Below, piece after piece: positions 50,822 through 60,300 of a stretch of 64,000 nucleotides of DNA (the stretch's first letter is position 1; each line of letters opens with the position of its first letter). This DNA is from Rudaea sp. 3F27F6 (GTDB taxonomy: Bacteria; Pseudomonadota; Gammaproteobacteria; Xanthomonadales; Rhodanobacteraceae). Location: the NCBI RefSeq assembly GCF_005503555.1, contig NZ_SCNG01000005.1, positions 186,001-250,000 on the forward strand, written 5' to 3'. The notes under the pieces were generated by a model. That model saw only the letters and a program-made list of their open reading frames with translations. It made no database searches and was not told where the DNA came from. Both the position numbers and the translations under genes were made by a program.

Positions 50822-52240
50822 TTAGAAATGCAGGATCGCGTCGAGCAGAAGCGTGGTCTGGCTGTTCTTGCGTCCACCGTCGTAGGCCGGGACGTCGTAA
50901 GAATGCTCGTAGCGCAACTCCGGACGCAGCTCGAGATCAGGCGACACCCAGTGCGTCATGCCGAGGGTGTGGCTCGTGTAGTGGGTCGGAAAACCGGTGC
51001 GCTGGCCCTTTTCGTCGTTGTACCACTCGTTGCGGAACGAGATCATATTGGCCGGATCGAGTTCGACGTTGAGGTAGTTGACGATGCCGAAGGCGCCGGC
51101 ATTGCCCGGGTAGGGCGACGAACCGGCGACGCCCGGCGTGGCGCCGGGACCGTAGCCTGGGATGTTGCGTCCGTAGATGCGATACACCTCGGTCAGAGTG
51201 TGCACATTCGGGGTGAAGCGATGCCCCCAGGTGACGACGAACATCTGGATGTTGTTGTAGTTGTAGTCCGACTTGTTCCAGTTGTTGACGCAGGGATAGA
51301 TCATGTCGTTGTTGTCGGCCGACACCCAGCGCACGCAGGCCTGCAGTGACAGGCGCGCCGACGGATTCCACAGGGCCACGTCGTTGCTGCCGTTGAGGCC
51401 GAGCTGGACCGTCCACTGATCGCTCAGTTTGGTGGTCGTCATCACGCCCATCTGCGTGTAAGGATCGACCGTGTACAGAATCGAATGGGTCAGCAGATAG
51501 TTGTTCGGCGAAAACTGCGCTTCGATGTCCGGCAGCGACAGCCAACGGCCGATGCGCACGTCCATGCCTTGGGCGACCCACGGAATATAAATGTCTCCGT
51601 AGAACAGCATCGGGTCATAACCGTAGATCTTGCCGTTAAGCGGCTGATTCGGATTCGGGTTATTGAGCAATTGATTGCTGAATATGCCCTTCATCGTGGT
51701 GTAGTGATAGTCGTAGCCGTACAGGTTGTCGAAGTGGAAGCCCCAATCGATGTGGTCGGTCTGCACCGTGTCGGGAATACGCTCGATGCGGAACAGGAAC
51801 TGGTTGAATTCGACGCGATTCGGGCGCGACGCATACGAAAGCGGATAGTTCGTATGGCTCGACGAACTCAGATTCACCGAAGGGTTGATCCAGCCGTAGA
51901 CCTCGATACGGTTCTTCTGCATCCACTGGCCGAGGTCGGTGCACGCGAGCGCCTTTTCCAGCGGATATTGTGAGTTCTCGTTAGGTACACCGATCGGATA
52001 AGCGACGCCGCCGAGCTGCCATTCGGCGGAGGGAAACGGCGGCGAGGAGAACGGCGAATCCATTGCGCGCCGCGCCGGTGCCGGCGCATTCGGGTCAGCC
52101 GGCGCGGGATTGGCGTCCTCACGATAGGCTGCCGCGAGACGTGAAAAAAAGCCCTGACTGCAATCGCCGCTGCCTGTATCGGCATGGGCGCTGTTTGTCG
52201 CGGCGAGCAGCAGGGCGGTGGAAAGAAGCAGTAGACGCAC
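50822..52240 (-). CDS. Outer-membrane beta-barrel protein in the kdp operon
   Basis: A 472-residue protein with a signal peptide (MRLLLLSTALLLAATNSAHA). The mature part has alternating hydrophobic/polar strands typical of a barrel (RIEVYGWINPSVNLSSSSHTNY, HIDWGFHFDNLYGYDYHY, VRIGRWLSLPDIEAQFSPNNY, ELRPELRYEHSYDVPAYDGG), ending TLLLDAILHF with the terminal Phe of outer-membrane barrels. It resembles the BBP2 group. Placed between kdpB and kdpC, it may admit potassium across the outer membrane. Confidence 0.85.
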   Translation of the reverse strand: MRLLLLSTALLLAATNSAHADTGSGDCSQGFFSRLAAAYREDANPAPADPNAPAPARRAMDSPFSSPPFPSAEWQLGGVAYPIGVPNENSQYPLEKALACTDLGQWMQKNRIEVYGWINPSVNLSSSSHTNYPLSYASRPNRVEFNQFLFRIERIPDTVQTDHIDWGFHFDNLYGYDYHYTTMKGIFSNQLLNNPNPNQPLNGKIYGYDPMLFYGDIYIPWVAQGMDVRIGRWLSLPDIEAQFSPNNYLLTHSILYTVDPYTQMGVMTTTKLSDQWTVQLGLNGSNDVALWNPSARLSLQACVRWVSADNNDMIYPCVNNWNKSDYNYNNIQMFVVTWGHRFTPNVHTLTEVYRIYGRNIPGYGPGATPGVAGSSPYPGNAGAFGIVNYLNVELDPANMISFRNEWYNDEKGQRTGFPTHYTSHTLGMTHWVSPDLELRPELRYEHSYDVPAYDGGRKNSQTTLLLDAILHF

Positions 52241-52303
52241 AGGTATTCCTTATTCTTAATTGATTGGTTTCATCGAGCGGGGCGAAACGCTCACAGGCTT
52301 GCC

Positions 52304-52507
52304 TCAGATGCCGGCGTAGCCGCCGAGGTAGTACTCGTCTTCGGCGCTGGCGTATTTCGGCTTGTCTTGCGTCGAGGCCGGTAGCGCGGTGACGGAGGTC
52401 AAGCGCGTCGCTTCATAACTTGCGTCGTTCGCCGCGCTCGGCGCTTCGGGTTCGATCGCTTCAACTTCGGGATGCGGGTAGACGGTTCTGAGCAAATGCA
52501 TGTGCAT
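52304..52507 (-). CDS. 67-residue protein between kdpB and the porin
   Basis: A 67-residue product from the ATG at 52507, preceded by AAGGAG seven bases away. It starts MHMHLLRTVYPHPEVEAIEPE and ends TQDKPKYASAEDEYYLGGYAGI. No hydrophobic stretch. The strong ribosome-binding site and good spacing suggest it is translated. Unknown function; likely a kdp-associated small protein. Confidence 0.55.
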   Translation of the reverse strand: MHMHLLRTVYPHPEVEAIEPEAPSAANDASYEATRLTSVTALPASTQDKPKYASAEDEYYLGGYAGI

Positions 52508-52524
52508 GGTGTTCTCCTTGTTTT

Positions 52525-54591
52525 TCACGCCAGGTGCAGGGCGACGAGGATCATGTCGATGATCTTGATGCCGACGAACGGCACGATCAGGCCGGTCACG
52601 CCGTAGACGAGCAGGTTGCGGCGCAGCAGTTCGCCCGCGCCGACGGCGCGGTACTGCACGCCTTTCAGTGCAAGCGGAATGAGGAAGATGATGATCAGCG
52701 CGTTGAAGATCACCGCCGAGAGAATCGCGCTCTGCGGTGTGGCGAGATGCATGATGTTGAGTGCGTTGAGCGCCGGGTAGGTCGAGGCGAACGCCGCCGG
52801 GATGATGGCGAAGTACTTGGCCACGTCGTTGGCGATCGAGAACGTGGTCAGCGATCCGCGCGTGATCAGCAACTGCTTGCCGATCTCGACGACCTCGATC
52901 AGCTTGGTCGGGTTCGAGTCGAGATCGACCATGTTGCCGGCTTCCTTCGCCGCCTGGGTGCCGCTGTTCATCGCCACGGCGACGTCGGCCTGCGCGAGCG
53001 CGGGCGCGTCGTTGGTGCCGTCGCCGCACATGGCGACGAGGCGGCCTTCGGCCTGGATATCGCGGATCAGCTTGAGCTTGGCCTCGGGCGTCGCTTCGGC
53101 GAGGTAGTCGTCGACGCCGGCTTCGGCGGCGATCGATGCCGCGGTCAGCGGGTTGTCCCCGGTGATCATGATCGTCTTGATGCCCATGCGGCGCAGTTCG
53201 GCGAAGCGCTCGCGGATGCCGCCCTTGACGATGTCCTTGAGCTCGATGACGCCGAGCGCCTGACTGTTCTCGGCAACGACGAGCGGCGTGCCGCCCTTGC
53301 GCGCGATGTCTTCGGCGGCGCGCGTCACCGCGGCCGGCAGGGCGCCGCCCTGCGCTTCGACGTACTTCTTCACCGCATCGAGCGCGCCTTTGCGGATCTG
53401 CTGCGTGCCGATGTCGACGCCGCTCATGCGCGTCTGCGCGGTGAACGGCACAAACACCACGCCGCTGCCGCCGAGCTCGCGTTCGCGCAGACCGAACTTG
53501 TCCTTGGCGAGCACGACGATGCTGCGGCCTTCGGGCGTCTCGTCGGCGAGCGAGGCGAGTTGCGCGGCGTTGGCGAGCGCTTTGTCGTCCACGCCGGGGG
53601 CCGTATAGAACGCGACCGCCTGGCGGTTGCCGAGGGTGATCGTGCCGGTCTTGTCGAGCAGGAGCACGTCGACGTCGCCGGCGGCTTCGACCGCGCGCCC
53701 CGACATCGCGATGACGTTGGCCTGGATCATGCGATCCATGCCGGCGATGCCGATCGCCGAAAGCAGGCCGCCGATCGTGGTCGGAATCAGGCAGACGAGC
53801 AGGGCGACGAGCACCGTGATCGTCACCGGCTCGCCGTGGCCCGCGCTCTGCACGGCGTACAGGGAGTAGGGCAGCAAGGTCGCGCAGGCAAGCAGGAAGA
53901 TCAGCGAAAACTTGGCGAGCAGGATGGTCAGCGCGATCTCGTTCGGCGTCTTGCGCCGTGTCGCACCTTCGACCATCGCGATCATGCGGTCGAGAAAACT
54001 CTCGCCCGGATTGCTGACGATGCGCATGATGATCCAGTCCGACAGCACGCGCGTGCCGCCGGTGACTGAAGAGCGGTCGCCGCCCGATTCGCGGATCACC
54101 GGTGCCGACTCGCCGGTCACCGCGCTTTCGTCGACGGTGGCCGCGCCTTCGACGATTTCGCCGTCGCCGGGAATGAACTCGCCGGCTTTGACGATGACGA
54201 GGTCGCCCTTACGCAAGTCGCTCGCTGAGCCGACAGTGATCGCGTCGCGCTTGTCGAGCGAAGGGATCTTGTTGGCGACGACGTCCTTGCGCGCGCCGCG
54301 CAGCGAAGCCGCCTGCGCCTTGCCACGGCCTTCGGCGATCGCCTCGGCGAAGTTCGCGAACAGCAGAGTGAACCACAGCCAGAGGGCGACGCCGAGAATG
54401 AAGCCCGAAGGTGCCTCGCCCTGTCCGACCAAGGCCTGGATCCACAGGGCCGTGGTCAGGACGCTGCAGACAAAGACGACGAACATCACCGGGTTGCGGA
54501 ACTGCGCACGCGGCGAGAGCTTGCGGAACGCGTCGCCGATCGCGGGGATCAGCAATTCTTTGCTCAGTGCGCTGGTAGTTGCAGTAGTCAT
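52525..54591 (-). CDS. kdpB: KdpB potassium-transporting P-type ATPase
   Basis: A 688-residue P-type ATPase (start ATG 54591). Motifs: VTGESAPV (actuator loop), [16 protein letters not shown] (phosphorylated Asp), a [13 protein letters not shown] nucleotide-binding segment and [42 protein letters not shown]. Seven transmembrane helices are visible in the expected places. It drives K+ through KdpA with ATP. All catalytic residues are intact. Confidence 0.97.
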   Translation of the reverse strand: MTTATTSALSKELLIPAIGDAFRKLSPRAQFRNPVMFVVFVCSVLTTALWIQALVGQGEAPSGFILGVALWLWFTLLFANFAEAIAEGRGKAQAASLRGARKDVVANKIPSLDKRDAITVGSASDLRKGDLVIVKAGEFIPGDGEIVEGAATVDESAVTGESAPVIRESGGDRSSVTGGTRVLSDWIIMRIVSNPGESFLDRMIAMVEGATRRKTPNEIALTILLAKFSLIFLLACATLLPYSLYAVQSAGHGEPVTITVLVALLVCLIPTTIGGLLSAIGIAGMDRMIQANVIAMSGRAVEAAGDVDVLLLDKTGTITLGNRQAVAFYTAPGVDDKALANAAQLASLADETPEGRSIVVLAKDKFGLRERELGGSGVVFVPFTAQTRMSGVDIGTQQIRKGALDAVKKYVEAQGGALPAAVTRAAEDIARKGGTPLVVAENSQALGVIELKDIVKGGIRERFAELRRMGIKTIMITGDNPLTAASIAAEAGVDDYLAEATPEAKLKLIRDIQAEGRLVAMCGDGTNDAPALAQADVAVAMNSGTQAAKEAGNMVDLDSNPTKLIEVVEIGKQLLITRGSLTTFSIANDVAKYFAIIPAAFASTYPALNALNIMHLATPQSAILSAVIFNALIIIFLIPLALKGVQYRAVGAGELLRRNLLVYGVTGLIVPFVGIKIIDMILVALHLA

Positions 54592-54621
54592 AATGAATTC
54601 CGTATGTGATTCCTTGCTTTG

Positions 54622-54733
54622 GCTCGTCATTCCCGCGAAGGCGGGAATCCAGTGCCTTTGCTTGTTTTGTTGTTTGTCGAGGCCAAAGACAAAGTCGCTG
54701 GATTCCCGCTAGAAGCACGTGGGAATGACGAGC
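54622..54733. repeat. REP-like inverted repeat between kdpA and kdpB
   Basis: GCTCGTCATTCCC (54622-54634) and GGGAATGACGAGC (54721-54733) form a perfect 13-bp outer stem. GGGAATCCAG (54643-54652) pairs with CTGGATTCCC (54698-54707). The outer GTCATTCCCGCGAAGGCGGG is a very common bacterial intergenic repeat. In the mRNA it would fold between the kdpA and kdpB reading frames. Confidence 0.75.
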
Positions 54734-54739
54734 AGGATT

Positions 54740-56545
54740 TCAGTGGCCGGACGCGATCAGCTGTTCCGCGATCGGCCCCAGCGCAAGCGCGGGCAGGAAG
54801 GTCAGAGCGCCGATCACGATCACCGTGCTCGCGAGCAGCACGACGAACAGCGGCGTGTGCGTCGGCAGCGTGCCGGCGGACTGCGGCACGTGCTTCTTCG
54901 CCGCGAGCGAACCCGCGATCGCGAGCATGCCGATCGCGAGCGGGAAGCGCGCGAGGAACATGCATAGGCCAGTCAGCACGTTCCAGAACGGCGTGTTCGC
55001 CGACAGGCCGCCGAATGCGCTGCCGTTGTTATTCGACGCCGACGACAATGCGTAGAGAATTTCGCTGAAGCCGTGGATGCCCGGGTTGGCGATGCCGGCC
55101 ACCCCGGCCGGAGAGAGCACGGCGATCGCAGTGCCGATAACGATCAGTGCGCACGGAATCAGCACGACGAGGCTCGCCATCTTCATCTCGTAGGCTTCGA
55201 TCTTCTTGCCGAGATACTCCGGAGTTCTTCCCACCATCAAGCCGGCGATAAACACGGCCACGACGGCGAACGCGATCAGACCGTACAGACCCGAGCCGAC
55301 GCCGCCGAAGATCACTTCGCCGAGCTGCATCAGCCACATCGGTACGAGGCCACCGAGAGGGGTAAGCGAATCGTGCATCGCGTTGACCGCGCCGCACGAC
55401 GCCGCCGTCGTGATCGTGACGAACAGGCTCGACGCGGCGATGCCGAAGCGCGTCTCCTTGCCCTCCATGTTGCCGCCGGCCTGCAGCACACTCGCCTGCT
55501 GGTCGAGCGGCAGGCCGCTTAGCGCGGGGTTGCCGGCCTGCTCCGCCATCGTGCAGCCGATCACCAGCGGCACGAAGATCACCAGCATCGTCGCGAGCAG
55601 GGCCCAGCCCTGGCGGCGGTCGCCGACCATGGCGCCGAAGGTGTAGCAGAGCGCGGCGGGAATCAGCAGGATCGCGAGCATCTCGATGAAATTGGAAAAC
55701 GGCGTCGGGTTCTCGTACGGATGCGCCGAGTTCGCGTTGAAGAAGCCACCGCCGTTGGTGCCGAGGTGCTTGATAGCGATCTGCGACGCGGCCGGCCCGA
55801 AAGGGAGGGTCTGCGCGGCGACGGGCGTTTCCTTGGTCACCTCCTTGCCCGCGGCGTCCTTCACCGCATTGCCGTCGGCGTCCTTGACCGTCTCGGTCGC
55901 CGTGGTCGGCTGCAGCAGCGGCACGTCCTGGTAGGCGCTGAAGTTCTGCACGACGCCTTGCGAGGCGAGCAGCAGGGCGACGACGAACGACAACGGCAGC
56001 AGCACGTACAGCGTGCTGCGCGTCAGGTCGACCCAGAAATTGCCGATGCCTTTGGCGGTCTTGCGCACGAAGCCGCGGATCAGCGCGATCAGCACGGCGA
56101 TGCCGGTCGCGGCCGAAAGAAAGTTCTGCACGGCGAGTCCGAGCATCTGGGTCAGATAGCTCATCGTCGACTCGCCGCCGTAGCCCTGCCAGTTCGTGTT
56201 CGAGGCGAAGCTGATCGCGGTGTTCATCGCCGAATCGGGCGCGATTGCGCCGAAGCCCTGCGGATTGAGCGGCAGCCACTGCTGCACGCGCTGCAGCAGA
56301 TAGACGACGAGCAGGCCGAGCACGTTGAACGCAAGCATCGCGATCGCATAGCGCTTCCAGCTCATGTCCTCGTCCGCGCGGATGCCGGACACGCGATAAA
56401 TCAAACGCTCGACCGGCGCGCCGATGCGATTGACACGGTTCGGCTTGTCCGCGAACACGGCAGCCATAAAGGCGCCGAGCGGCTTGACCGTCAGCAGCAG
56501 GACAACGAGATAGAGGCCGATTTGCAGCCACGCATTGGCGGTCAT
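54740..56545 (-). CDS. kdpA: KdpA potassium-binding channel subunit
   Basis: A 601-residue membrane protein (start ATG 56545). Signature pore loops: ISFASNTNWQGYGGE, KHLGTNGGGFFNANSAHPYENP, TAASCGAVNAMHDSL, SSASNNNGSAFGGL. These are the four potassium-selectivity segments of KdpA. About ten membrane helices. The N-terminus overlaps the stop of kdpF by four bases (ATGA). Confidence 0.97.
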   Translation of the reverse strand: MTANAWLQIGLYLVVLLLTVKPLGAFMAAVFADKPNRVNRIGAPVERLIYRVSGIRADEDMSWKRYAIAMLAFNVLGLLVVYLLQRVQQWLPLNPQGFGAIAPDSAMNTAISFASNTNWQGYGGESTMSYLTQMLGLAVQNFLSAATGIAVLIALIRGFVRKTAKGIGNFWVDLTRSTLYVLLPLSFVVALLLASQGVVQNFSAYQDVPLLQPTTATETVKDADGNAVKDAAGKEVTKETPVAAQTLPFGPAASQIAIKHLGTNGGGFFNANSAHPYENPTPFSNFIEMLAILLIPAALCYTFGAMVGDRRQGWALLATMLVIFVPLVIGCTMAEQAGNPALSGLPLDQQASVLQAGGNMEGKETRFGIAASSLFVTITTAASCGAVNAMHDSLTPLGGLVPMWLMQLGEVIFGGVGSGLYGLIAFAVVAVFIAGLMVGRTPEYLGKKIEAYEMKMASLVVLIPCALIVIGTAIAVLSPAGVAGIANPGIHGFSEILYALSSASNNNGSAFGGLSANTPFWNVLTGLCMFLARFPLAIGMLAIAGSLAAKKHVPQSAGTLPTHTPLFVVLLASTVIVIGALTFLPALALGPIAEQLIASGH

Positions 56546-56634
56546 TCGAACCACTCCGGTTTGAGCAGGGCCACGGCGAGATAGGCACTCAATGCGAGCG
56601 CGACGAGGCCGGCGATCCAATACAGGGAGCTCAT
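56542..56634 (-). CDS. kdpF: KdpF
   Basis: A 30-residue single-helix peptide, SLYWIAGLVALALSAYLAVALL in the centre and PEWFE at the end. The size, the hydrophobic helix and the position directly before kdpA are those of KdpF, which stabilises the complex. It overlaps kdpA (ATGA) and the preceding small ORF (ATGA). Confidence 0.9.
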   Translation of the reverse strand: MSSLYWIAGLVALALSAYLAVALLKPEWFE

Positions 56635-56720
56635 CGTTTCGCTCCGTTCTTGCACAGGGCGAAGTACAGCCCGGTAAGGGTGAGCGCCATCGTGGCGCCG
56701 ACGACGAAGAGGTAGATCAC
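56631..56720 (-). CDS. Microprotein, KdpF-like (second)
   Basis: A 29-residue product from the GTG at 56720: IYLFVVGATMALTLTGLYFAL then a Lys/Arg tail. A single hydrophobic helix. The stop overlaps kdpF (ATGA) and the start overlaps the preceding gene (GTGA). The string of overlaps makes translation very likely. No family is named for it. Confidence 0.6.
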   Translation of the reverse strand: MIYLFVVGATMALTLTGLYFALCKNGAKR

Positions 56721-56809
56721 GACTTGTCCTCCAGGCGCGCGCACAGGCGCAGGAAGGCGACGGTCGAACCGATCAGCGCGATGAGAAAAAGCAGGTAGAG
56801 AGCATCCAT
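56717..56809 (-). CDS. Microprotein, KdpF-like (first)
   Basis: A 30-residue product, MDALYLLFLIALIGSTVAFL plus an RLCARLEDKS tail. A hydrophobic helix with an acidic/basic end; short peptides of this type are seen upstream of kdpF in several genomes. It is the first gene after the putative promoter. Overlaps the next gene by four bases (GTGA). Confidence 0.65.
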   Translation of the reverse strand: MDALYLLFLIALIGSTVAFLRLCARLEDKS

Positions 56810-56880
56810 AGCAGTGGCCCTGTTGGGAACGGCCGCCACTGTAGGTTTGCGCCCATAAGAAAGGCGTAGGAATTTGTCGT

Positions 56881-56906
56881 GCCGTATAAAAAACACGTAA
56901 AAATCC
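56881..56906 (-). promoter_or_regulatory. Possible KdpE binding site
   Basis: On the - strand the sequence has two T-rich half-sites, TTTTTACGTG then TTTTTTATACGG, resembling the T-rich KdpE box of E. coli. It lies about 75 bases before the first microprotein gene. The resemblance is by eye. Confidence 0.4.
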
Positions 56907-57373
56907 AACGGCACCAATGCTCTTGCAAATCGATTGTCGTTGTGGCAAGAATAAGACGGCTTCGCAATGATGCGAAGGCTTAATCTGGAAGGATCGCTAT
57001 GGGGAGATGGCGAAACTGCTGGGCAGAGGGAGGCGCTGCGCTCAGCCGGACAATGAAACGGCTTCCGCAGCCTGCGGGATATTCTTCTTTTATTCGTGCC
57101 GTGGCGTTGAATTTCCCGTACTGCACGCGACCTTTCTTCATCGACTTGCGCTTAAGCGCGACCTCTCGATTCCCTTCGTACTCCACTGTGGAATTTCGCT
57201 CCGCTGCCAATGCCGCGGCAGAGTTCCTTTGCGCGCGTAAAAAGCTCCGTAAGGGGAACGTATGTATGGGTGCAGTCGAATTGACTCGCACCGATCTTCC
57301 CGCGCGGTTGGCGCAGCCTCCTTAGCGACTTACCTACTGCGCTGCGTTGCGAACACAAAAAAGGGGAAGGGGA
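56907..57373. other. Intergenic region, no convincing gene
   Basis: A short hairpin (CTTCGCA ATGA TGCGAAG, 56960-56977) is present. Open stretches on both strands from 56980 to 57330 have poor composition and no ribosome-binding site. The run AAGGGGAAGGGG at 57361-57372 is the ribosome-binding site of the next gene. Confidence 0.4.
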
Positions 57374-60300
57374 ATGAATTGGATTCTGAGATGCGCGGCA
57401 TTCGTATTCGGCCTGCTGAGCAGCGGCACCTTATTGGCGCAATCGTCGCCGTTTGTCCCGATGGTGCCAGCGCGCCTGCTCGATACTCGATTGGGTAATA
57501 CGACCGTGGATGGACAGTTCGCCGGCACCGGGCCGGTGGCGAGTCTTTCCACTTTGAATTTGACAGTTTCGGGCCGAGCCGGCATTCCGGCCAGCGGCGT
57601 GGGCGCGGTGGCTTTGAACATCACAGTGACCGATCCGGGCGGCTCGGGCTATCTCACGGCATGGCCGACCGGTACGCCGGTACCGAATGCCTCGAATCTC
57701 AATTTCACCGCGGGCCTCAGTATTTCCAACCAGGTGATAGCCAAGATCGGAGCGAACGGCCAAGTCTCGATCTTCGTCTATGCCGGAACCGGCACGGCCA
57801 ACATCATTGCCGACGTTGCAGGCTACTTCCCTACGACATCGGATTTTTCTCCTCTTACACCCGCGCGGCTGCTGGATACGCGCGCGGGAATGGCCACGAT
57901 AGACGGGCAGTTCGCCGGAGGCGGCGCCATCCCCGGCGGCGGCACACTCAACCTGACCGTGTTGGGGCGCGGCGGAGTGCCGGCTAGCGGGGTCAAGGCT
58001 GTCGTAGTGAATGTCACGACCGCCAATCCCACCGCATCGATTTTCGTGACGGCATGGCCGACGGGAACGGCTTTGCCGAATGCGTCCAACCTCAATGCGG
58101 TTGCCGGGCAGACCATTCCGAATCTGGTGATCGTTGCTCCGGGAACGGGCGGCAAAATATCTCTCTTCAATAGCGCGGGATCGACCGATTTGATCGTCGA
58201 TGTCGTCGGCTATTTTTCCTCGAACACGACGTTGTCGCCGCTGGTTCCCGCCCGTTTGCTGGATACGAGGCCCGGTTTCGCCACGATCGACGGCCAGTTC
58301 TCAGGGCAGGGAGCGGTAGGCGCCGGCGGTACGCTCAATCTCACCGTGCTGGGGCGCGGCGGCGTGCCGAGCGCCGGCGTTGGTGCCGTGGCTTTGAACA
58401 TCACCGCGGTAGTCCCGTCGGCTGCCGGTTATGTCGTGGCGTGGGGTACCGGGACGACATCAGGAAACTTCCCACCTCGTGCGATGGACATCAACTTCAG
58501 GGCCGGAGACGTCATTCCGAGCTTGGTGATCGCTCAGGTAGGGCCGAACGGTCAAGTCTCGCTGTTCAACAGTAATGGTTCGACGCATCTTTTGGCCGAT
58601 GTGGTGGCATGGTTTCCGAGCGCGGGTTCCGGTCCGCCGCTGCCTCCGGCCAGTGTTGCCGTCTCCGCAGCTACAGGTAGCAATTCTCTGACTGCGAGTT
58701 GGACTTTGAATGCCGCTGGGGCGGCACCGACGTATCTGAAGATTCAGCGGGCGACCAATCTGGCTGGACCTTGGACAGCGGTCAACGGCAGCTATACGCC
58801 GGCGACGTCGGGGCAAATGGCCGAGTTGGTGTTTACGAACGCGACCTATTACTACGGAGTCGCTGCCTGCAATGCGGCAGGATGCAGTGCTTACACGGTC
58901 AGCAATCCCGGAGCGGCTATTTCCTGGATTCCGGCAATGCCGGTTTCCGACGCCCCCGTCATTGCATCTATACCCGCTACCGACCCGGTATCCGATCGGG
59001 TCGGCGCGACCGCTGCGCAGTTCCGCGTGGACGAATCGGGCAATGCGACTTATTCGATACCGATCCAGGCACCACCGGGAACAGCCGGAGTCGCACCGAA
59101 AGTTGCGCTGAGTTACAACAGTCGCCTGCCAAACGGATTGATGGGTCCTGGCTGGGCGATCGAAGCCTCCTCGCAGATCAGTCGTTGCCGGCAAACGCGC
59201 GAGAGCGGCGACTTCGGTCAAGCAGACGGCAACCCGCAACCCATAAATTTCACCGCGTCGGATCGCTTCTGTCTGGATGGGGTTCGTTTGCTGCTGACCG
59301 ACAACAGCGGTAACTACGGGGCCGACAACACGATCTATTCCCCCGAGACCGACCCGACCACGAAAGTGACGGCGCGAGTCTCGGGCAGCTATGCCGGGCC
59401 CGACTTCTTCATTGTCCAGCGCAAGGATGGCACGACGAGCACCTACGGCTATATGGCGTCGTCGCCGAATGCGTTGGCCACTGCATCGCTGAACGGTCAG
59501 AACGTGGCGATCAGCTGGAGTCTTGCGCGCACGCAGGATTCGAAAGGCAATTACATCGACTATCTGTACAACAGCCGCCCGGCGAGCGGTTCGTTGCCGT
59601 TTGCCGCCGCGGCAGTGGAAACGACATTGGCCCGGATCAGCTATACGGGGCATGCGACCGCGCCGGTCTCCTCTCCTTATGCGAGCATCAGTTTTTCATA
59701 TGCGGCGTTGCCGACCACGTTAGTCAGACTGGGCTACCAGAGCGGAGTTGCCTTCGTTCAAACGCAGCAGCTTTCCAGTGTGGCGGTCACCGATGCGTCG
59801 GGCATGCTGCGCTATTACGAATTGGCTTATCAGTCTTCTCTGTCGGGATCGCAGTTCCAGCAACTCAGGCAGGTTCAGGAGTGCCGCGACAGCAGTAAGG
59901 CAGTTTGTTTCGCACCGACGAAATTCACCTGGTCCGCTGCTCAGAATACGCTGCAGCCCGGGACGAAATATCAAAGTCAGAGCGGCCCGAATTTCACCAG
60001 TTTCGCCGGATACAAAATCGCCGACATCGATGGCGATGGACGTCAGGACTTCGTCTGGGCCGTCAACGACAATGCTTGCGGCAGCGGTAAGAGCAGCATT
60101 TACGTCGGTTTTCTCGATCGCACTGCCGGCGGCGAGATGACCCTCAGCACGGCCGGACAAGCGAGAACCTGTGCGCCGATCAATCTGAGCGGCAACGATC
60201 AGTCATGGAATCTGCTGGACTACGACGGGGACGGACGTGCGGACTTGCTGATTGGCGGTGCGATAGGGAGCAACTGGAAGGTTTTCTCCAGCCTTGGCCG

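Noticed and set aside
56999..57325. A 108-codon + strand open frame before the Rhs gene
   Set aside because: No ribosome-binding site, no recognisable motifs, and several alternative frames of similar length.
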